64,000 bases of DNA, from the NCBI RefSeq assembly GCF_935825525.1, contig NZ_CAKXZT010000126.1:94508-158507 (forward strand), given 5' to 3'. This stretch comes from Mesorhizobium escarrei (GTDB taxonomy: Bacteria > Pseudomonadota > Alphaproteobacteria > Rhizobiales > Rhizobiaceae). Made by a program: the position numbers and the translations under genes. Positions 59,665-64,000 of this stretch are shown here, in pieces. The notes below the pieces were generated by a model. It was not told the origin of the DNA. It worked only from the letters and a program-made list of their open reading frames with translations, and searched no databases. Each line of letters begins with the position of its first letter. Positions within the stretch are counted from its first letter, which is position 1.

Positions 59665-59749
59665 GCGAATAGCGAATAGCGAATAGAAGTAGCTTGATCG
59701 CTTGTGAATCGGAAGCAAGCCGTCTTTCGCTATTCGCTATTCGCTATTC
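59665..59749. repeat. Inverted GCGAATA(G) tandem repeat between gcrA and phoU
   Basis: The left arm (59665-59686) is nearly three copies of GCGAATA(G) and the right arm (59730-59749) its reverse complement, so 20 bp can pair across a 43-nt loop. The left arm begins directly after the gcrA TAA and the right arm contains the phoU TAG. It may be a bidirectional terminator made of a simple repeat. Confidence 0.8.
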
Positions 59750-60484
59750 CCTGCCCTTCGAGAGCTCACTTCGCGTTCCCGGAATAACAATCCTGTCTGT
59801 CTTGTCGCCCTTCGGCCGCTCGGGCGGCATCTGGTCGCCGGTGACGATGTAGTAGATCGTCTCGGCGATATTGGTGGCGTGGTCGCCGATCCGCTCGATG
59901 TTCTTGGCGCAGAACAGCAGGTGCGTGCAGGGTGTGATGTTGCGCGGATCTTCCATCATGTAGGTCAGCAACTCGCGAAACAGCGAGGTGTACACGGCGT
60001 CGATCTGATCGTCGCGGTCACGCACGAAGCCGATCTTTTCCACCGAGCGCGACGCATAGACGTCGAGCACTTCCTTGAGCTGCGTCAACGCCAGATCGGC
60101 TAAGGCCTCGATGCCGCGGAACAGGCTAGTCGGCTGGCGCCCTTCTATGACGGCAACCACGCGCTTGGCGACATTCTTGCCGAGGTCGCCGACCCGCTCG
60201 AGATCCGCCGAGATGCGGATCGCGCCGACGATCTCGCGCAAATCCGTCGCCATCGGCTGGCGCCTGGCGATGATGATGATCGCCTTATCGTCGATCTCGC
60301 GCTGCCCTTGGTCAAGAACGGCATCGTCGCGGATGACCTTCTGGGCAAGGCCGGGGTCGGCGTTGACCAGGGCAGCAATCGCCTGTTCGACCATGCGTTC
60401 GGCATGCCCGCCCATCGCGGCAATGCGCTTCGACAGATATTTCAGTTCCTCGTCATAGGCGCTGACGATGTGCACGGACTGCAT
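59744..60484 (-). CDS. phoU: Phosphate-signalling complex protein PhoU
   Basis: A 246-residue protein with two three-helix PhoU repeats that links the Pst transporter to PhoR. The repeat motifs E-R-V/I-G-D-L/H are visible as ISADLERVGDLGKNVAKRVV and CAKNIERIGDHATNIAETIY. The ATG at 60484 follows GGGAAGGCATCTCC. In most rhizobia the genes pstSCAB lie between phoR and phoU; here only about 200 bp do. The stop codon is inside a tandem inverted repeat. Confidence 0.96.
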   Translation of the reverse strand: MQSVHIVSAYDEELKYLSKRIAAMGGHAERMVEQAIAALVNADPGLAQKVIRDDAVLDQGQREIDDKAIIIIARRQPMATDLREIVGAIRISADLERVGDLGKNVAKRVVAVIEGRQPTSLFRGIEALADLALTQLKEVLDVYASRSVEKIGFVRDRDDQIDAVYTSLFRELLTYMMEDPRNITPCTHLLFCAKNIERIGDHATNIAETIYYIVTGDQMPPERPKGDKTDRIVIPGTRSELSKGRE

Positions 60485-60687
60485 GGAGATGCCTTCCCGG
60501 GTCTTCAGGTCCGAGTCGTTTCCTCGAATCCCCGCTGATACGCTAGCCGGATGACAGAAAAAAGAAACCGTTGGAGCGACGTGCGTCCACTTGGAAACAG
60601 AGTACGCTCTAAGCGCCTTATCCACGCATTCGGCTATCTTAAAATCTTCCGGTCTTCGGGCCGGCGCGTTTCTTAGATAGTGAGGCG

Positions 60688-61959
60688 TCAGTGCGCCGGC
60701 AAATGCACCGTGAAAGCTGCGCCGTGGCCGACCTCCGACTTGATCGAGAGTCTGGCGTTGTGGCGCGTCAGGATATGCTTGACAATGGACAGGCCAAGGC
60801 CGGTGCCCTTCTGGGTCCGGCTGTTTTCGACATCGACGCGGTAGAAGCGTTCGGTGATGCGCGGGATGTGCTCCTCGGCAATGCCGGGGCCGAAGTCCCG
60901 GATGGTGATGTCGATGCCCGGTTCGGGACCGTCATCGCTGTGGGCAATCGTCACCACGACACGGCCACCCGACTGTCCGTATTTGCAGGCGTTTTCCAGC
61001 AGATTTTCGAAAACCTGGAAAAGTTCGTCGCGATCCCCCGGCACATTGAGTGGTCCTTTCGCGAAATCCCGCTCGATGGCAACGCCGTTTTCCCTGGCAA
61101 GCGGCCCAAGCGAATCGATAACGCTGTCGAGGGTCCGGTGGAGATCGACCTCGGTTCCCTGCTTCAAATAGGGTTTCATCTCCAGCCGCGACAGCGACAG
61201 CAGGTCGTCGATCAGGCGCGCCATGCGGCCAGTCTGGTCGTGCATGATCTGCAGGAACTGCTCGCGCGCCGCCGGGTCGTTGCGGGCCGGGCCGCGCAGC
61301 GTCTCGATGAAACCGGAGATCGAGGCGAGCGGAGTTCGCAGCTCATGGCTGGCATTGGCGATGAAGTCGGCCCGCATCCGGTCGATGCGGCGCGCTTCGC
61401 TCTGGTCCTTGAAGACCAGCACATAGAGGTCGGTGCCGTGGCCGACCGACGATGCACTCACCCGATAGGCCCGTTCGACCGGCAGCTTTTCGGTATAGTC
61501 GACGACATCCGAAGCGGCGGCGCCCGACAAAATACTGTCCAGCAGGGCCTGCATCTCGGGCGCGCGGAATTTCAGCGACAGCGACATGCCCGGTGCGATG
61601 CCGCCGAAGGCGGCGAAGGCGGCGGCGTTGGCATGGACGATCGTCGCGGTGCGATCGAAGATGATCAGCGGATCGGCAACGGCGGCCGCCAGATATTCTC
61701 CCGACAGCTGTTGTAGCCCGCCTGCCTCGATCGCCGCGGCATCCTCCGGGGACTGGCGCGCAACGCCGGCCGGCAGCATCGCGGCGGCAAGCAGCAGCAC
61801 AGTACATGCCAGCAGCACCACATAGCCAGACATGTCCGCGAAACCATAGACCGTCAGCACCGCGACGATGCCGGCCGCCAGCAGCCAGCGGCTGTTCCAC
61901 AACCGGGTGGCGACCGCTTGCGCCGTGCTTCGCTCTTCTGCGCCGCCCATATCAGCCAT
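60688..61959 (-). CDS. phoR: Phosphate-regulon sensor histidine kinase PhoR
   Basis: 423 residues. Two N-terminal membrane segments (WNSRWLLAAGIVAVLTVYGF, SGYVVLLACTVLLLAAAMLP) are followed by a PAS domain (EYLAAAVADPLIIFDRTATI, VHANAAAFAAFGGIAPGMSL), HisKA with NASHELRTPLASISGFIETL (His205), and HATPase with LFQVFENLLENACKYGQSGG and QKGTGLGLSIVKHILTRHNA. Its partner PhoB is not in the window. It is upstream of phoU on the same strand and divergent from ppk2. Confidence 0.92.
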   Translation of the reverse strand: MADMGGAEERSTAQAVATRLWNSRWLLAAGIVAVLTVYGFADMSGYVVLLACTVLLLAAAMLPAGVARQSPEDAAAIEAGGLQQLSGEYLAAAVADPLIIFDRTATIVHANAAAFAAFGGIAPGMSLSLKFRAPEMQALLDSILSGAAASDVVDYTEKLPVERAYRVSASSVGHGTDLYVLVFKDQSEARRIDRMRADFIANASHELRTPLASISGFIETLRGPARNDPAAREQFLQIMHDQTGRMARLIDDLLSLSRLEMKPYLKQGTEVDLHRTLDSVIDSLGPLARENGVAIERDFAKGPLNVPGDRDELFQVFENLLENACKYGQSGGRVVVTIAHSDDGPEPGIDITIRDFGPGIAEEHIPRITERFYRVDVENSRTQKGTGLGLSIVKHILTRHNARLSIKSEVGHGAAFTVHLPAH

Positions 61960-62042
61960 TGTCAGCCACTGTCAGCCATTCGCGCGCACTGTGCCTCCGT
62001 CCCGACCCGGCCGGCCGGGTGGACCTTCCCGCTGGCCGGCGC

Positions 62043-62146
62043 TAGAGCGCCTTGCGTCCAATTGGACGGACCAAGGACGCTCTACCACTTCTAATCCGCT
62101 GCATCGTTCTTTCCGAAATCGATTCCGATTTTCGGGCCGATGCAGT
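62043..62146. repeat. Dispersed repeat, family E, in the phoR-ppk2 gap
   Basis: It contains the hairpin TAGAGCGCCTTGCGTCCAAT with ATTGGACGGACCAAGGACGC and TCTA, and a second hairpin TTTCCGAAATCGATTCCGAT with TTTCGG, ending GGGCCGATGCA. I recognise the pattern AGAGCGC..TTGCGTCCAATTGGAC from Mesorhizobium intergenic regions; only one copy is seen here. It lies 47 bp before the ppk2 start. Confidence 0.7.
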
Positions 62147-62192
62147 AAGGCTCCCAATAGCATGTGTCCGGAAACTGGAAAGGTTCGTCTCG

Positions 62193-63101
62193 ATGAAAAA
62201 CCCCAAGGAAGATGCCGCCGCGCCCGTTCCAGGTCCGCTCAAGATCCACATCGACGGCAAGGAACGCGAGTTCGACATCGAGGATCCCAAGCTTCCCGAC
62301 TGGGTCGAAGACAACAAGCTGACCGCCGGCGGATACCCCTATGACAAGAAAATGAATAGCGAGGAGTATGACGAGACGCTCGAGCGGCTGCAGATCGAGC
62401 TGGTCAAGGCGCAGGCATGGCTGCAATCGACGGGCAAGCGGGTGATGTCGCTGTTCGAAGGACGCGATGCCGCCGGCAAGGGCGGGACGATCTTCGCGCT
62501 GCGCCAGTACATGAACCCCAGGACAGCGCGCAACGTAGCGCTGACCAAGCCGAGCCCAACCGAACTCGGGCAATGGTATTTCCAGCGCTATGTCGCGCAC
62601 TTTCCGACATCCGGCGAGTTCGTCACCTTCGACCGCTCCTGGTACAATCGCGCCGGCGTCGAGCCGGTCATGGGCTTCTGCACGCCGGAGCAGCATCAGA
62701 AATTCCTGGACGAGACGCCGTATTTTGAACGGATGATCTGCAACGAGGGCATCCATTTCTTCAAATTCTGGCTGAACATCGGACGGGAAACACAGCTTGA
62801 GCGGTTTCACGATCGCCGCTGGAGTCCTTTGAAGAGCTGGAAATTCTCGCCGATCGACATTGCCGGCATCTCCAAATGGGACGATTACACCAAGGCGCGC
62901 GATCTCATGTTCGAACGCACGCATAAGGAATTCTCGCCCTGGATCATCGTACGGGCCAACGACAAGCGGCGCGCGCGACTTGCCGTCATCCGGCGCATCC
63001 TGTTGTCGCTTCCCTATGGCGGCCGCGATCTCGACGCCATCGGCAAGGAAGACAGGAAGATCATCGGGGAAGGGCCTTCGTTCCTGGGAACACAGGGCTG
63101 A
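62193..63101 (+). CDS. ppk2: Polyphosphate kinase 2
   Basis: A 302-residue class I PPK2 enzyme that uses polyphosphate to phosphorylate nucleoside diphosphates, mainly GDP or ADP, or acts in reverse. The Walker A is [20 protein letters not shown], Walker B lies in [20 protein letters not shown], and the lid region is [20 protein letters not shown]. The start at 62193 has the weak but positioned GGAAAGGTTCGTCTCG upstream; longer readings cross the dispersed repeat. It is divergent from phoR, so phosphate sensing and storage genes are adjacent. Confidence 0.94.
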   Translation: MKNPKEDAAAPVPGPLKIHIDGKEREFDIEDPKLPDWVEDNKLTAGGYPYDKKMNSEEYDETLERLQIELVKAQAWLQSTGKRVMSLFEGRDAAGKGGTIFALRQYMNPRTARNVALTKPSPTELGQWYFQRYVAHFPTSGEFVTFDRSWYNRAGVEPVMGFCTPEQHQKFLDETPYFERMICNEGIHFFKFWLNIGRETQLERFHDRRWSPLKSWKFSPIDIAGISKWDDYTKARDLMFERTHKEFSPWIIVRANDKRRARLAVIRRILLSLPYGGRDLDAIGKEDRKIIGEGPSFLGTQG

Positions 63102-63174
63102 AGCACCCGCCGCGCGCCCGCAAAGGACGCGCGGCACGATTCCGGATGTTCCTGTCATTCTGCCGAATGACTTC

Positions 63175-63921
63175 TCATGCCGCCAGCCGGGCAATCCGCT
63201 GCAGCCGCCGCAGCGTGGTATCGTCCTGCAAAGCCTGCTGAAACAGCGAAATCTCCTGGTCGATGCGATCGCAGAGCGCGCCTGTATCGCCCTTGAGCAG
63301 GTCGCGGGTCTGCAGCAGTGCGGCAACCGGCTTCTTGGCGAGTTGCCTGGCTCTGCCAAGTGCGGCTTCCTCGACGTCGCCCACCACGATCTCCGTGACC
63401 AGGCCAAGCATCCTGGCGTCCGCGGCACTGAGCGTGTCGCCCAGGCAGAAGAAACGGAAAGCGCCGGCATAGCCGAGTTTCTGCGGCGCCAGGATGCTGG
63501 TCGCCGCGTCCGGCACGAGGCCGAAATCGACGAACGGCACCCGAAACGTGCTTTCGTCAGATGCGATCACCATGTCGCAATGGAACAGGATGGTGCAGCC
63601 GACTCCGACGGCGTCGCCGTCGACACAGGCAAGGACCGGTTTGGGGAACGTCGCCAACGTGCGGAACATGTCGGTGACGGCAGCGATCAACCGTTGATGC
63701 TTGGTGGCGTCGAGGAACTCGGAGAAATCGCCGCCGAGGCAGAAGCAGCCGGCGAGGCCGCGCAGCACCACGACGCGCACATTGTCGTCGATTGCGGCTT
63801 CGTGGAAGATCCTGGCCAGGCTTTCATAGGCTCGACCGTCCAGCACCGGCCGGCCGTCATCCGACGACACCGTGACGATCAACGTATGATTGCGGAACTC
63901 TGTTTGCGGGTGGATGTTCAT
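63175..63921 (-). CDS. Enoyl-CoA hydratase/isomerase (crotonase) family protein
   Basis: A 248-residue crotonase-fold protein. The oxyanion-hole glycines are in VLRGLAGCFCLGGDFSEFLD and CVDGDAVGVGCTILFHCDMV; the adjacent VPFVDFGLVPDAATSILAPQ occupies the helix that holds Glu164 in hydratases, here Asp/Ala-containing (VPDAATS), so simple hydratase activity is doubtful. The ATG at 63921 follows TTGGAGACAGCC. The reaction is not predictable; isomerase or hydrolase roles are possible. Confidence 0.85.
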   Translation of the reverse strand: MNIHPQTEFRNHTLIVTVSSDDGRPVLDGRAYESLARIFHEAAIDDNVRVVVLRGLAGCFCLGGDFSEFLDATKHQRLIAAVTDMFRTLATFPKPVLACVDGDAVGVGCTILFHCDMVIASDESTFRVPFVDFGLVPDAATSILAPQKLGYAGAFRFFCLGDTLSAADARMLGLVTEIVVGDVEEAALGRARQLAKKPVAALLQTRDLLKGDTGALCDRIDQEISLFQQALQDDTTLRRLQRIARLAA

Positions 63922-64000
63922 GGCTGTCTCCAATTCTCACGAGGCCTGCCTCATTCCGAGCCTGTCGGGATATCCCCTGGCCAGCACTGGCGCGAAATGA
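63922..64000. other. Right edge of the window
   Basis: Leader of the crotonase gene and a short stretch too small to assign to a gene on either strand. Confidence 0.4.

Noticed and set aside
1..64000. CRISPR arrays, rRNA genes, complete insertion sequences, phage structural genes
   Set aside because: None seen: no regular spacer-repeat array, no rRNA signature, no transposase or integrase motif. The 'phage holin family' protein at 40822 belongs to a chromosomal envelope operon.

Overview
The window looks like the chromosome of a soil or plant-associated alphaproteobacterium of the order Hyphomicrobiales, most like Mesorhizobium. This rests on high GC with strong third-position GC bias, a rhizobial-type rhamnose locus (rhaDI / rhaR-STPQUK), a chvE-gguABC sugar-uptake locus with a gbpR-type LysR regulator, a GcrA cell-cycle regulator, an ALAS-type hemA, a SAM-II riboswitch before metZ, and several families of short dispersed intergenic repeats of the kind common in Mesorhizobium. 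The assignment is by gene content only.

Region by region. (1) 1-5.4 kb is an accessory island in decay: the 5' end of a LigD-like ATP-dependent DNA ligase, a GYD-domain protein, a minus-strand cassette of a DUF3768 gene followed by very small, translationally coupled frames, and two broken genes (3003-3550 and 3551-3828). (2) 5.4-8.1 kb holds a small membrane protein and gamma-glutamyltranspeptidase between dispersed repeats. (3) 8.2-19.1 kb is a complete L-rhamnose catabolic locus: rhaI and rhaD leftward, and rhaR-rhaS-rhaT-rhaP-rhaQ-rhaU-rhaK rightward, with a palindrome-rich divergent control region. (4) 19.1-22.1 kb is a two-gene operon: a D-amino-acid dehydrogenase and a fusion of an ornithine-racemase-like PLP domain to an arginase-fold domain that has lost most of its manganese ligands. 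This is the most unusual protein in the window. (5) 22.3-36 kb is mostly housekeeping: galE, hemA with a perfect FNR/FixK box, an aminotransferase, mscL, a sodium-symporter-like hybrid sensor kinase beside a LuxR-type response regulator, pyrD, a MATE transporter and a histone-deacetylase-like enzyme. (6) 36-42.1 kb is a second accessory stretch: an SGNH acyltransferase, tRNA-Gly(CCC) with a second LigD remnant beside it, DUF3606, Crp/Fnr and other small genes, and a four-gene envelope/stress operon behind an EcfG-like promoter. (7) 42.2-50 kb: an L,D-transpeptidase, then gbpR / chvE-gguA-gguB-gguC. (8) 50-64 kb: an amino-acid-binding protein, dcd, metZ under a SAM-II riboswitch plus intrinsic terminator, a ceramide-glucosyltransferase-like enzyme, apaG, hslO, argD-argF, gcrA, phoR-phoU without the pst genes between them, ppk2 and a crotonase-fold protein.

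Two themes tie the window together. One is sugar sensing and uptake (rhamnose ABC importer plus kinase, mutarotase, isomerase and aldolase; ChvE-Ggu importer with its LysR regulator). The other is intergenic remodelling: short dispersed repeats supply the stop codon of ggt, the apparent N-terminus of RhaT, and sequence touching the stop codons of gcrA and phoU.
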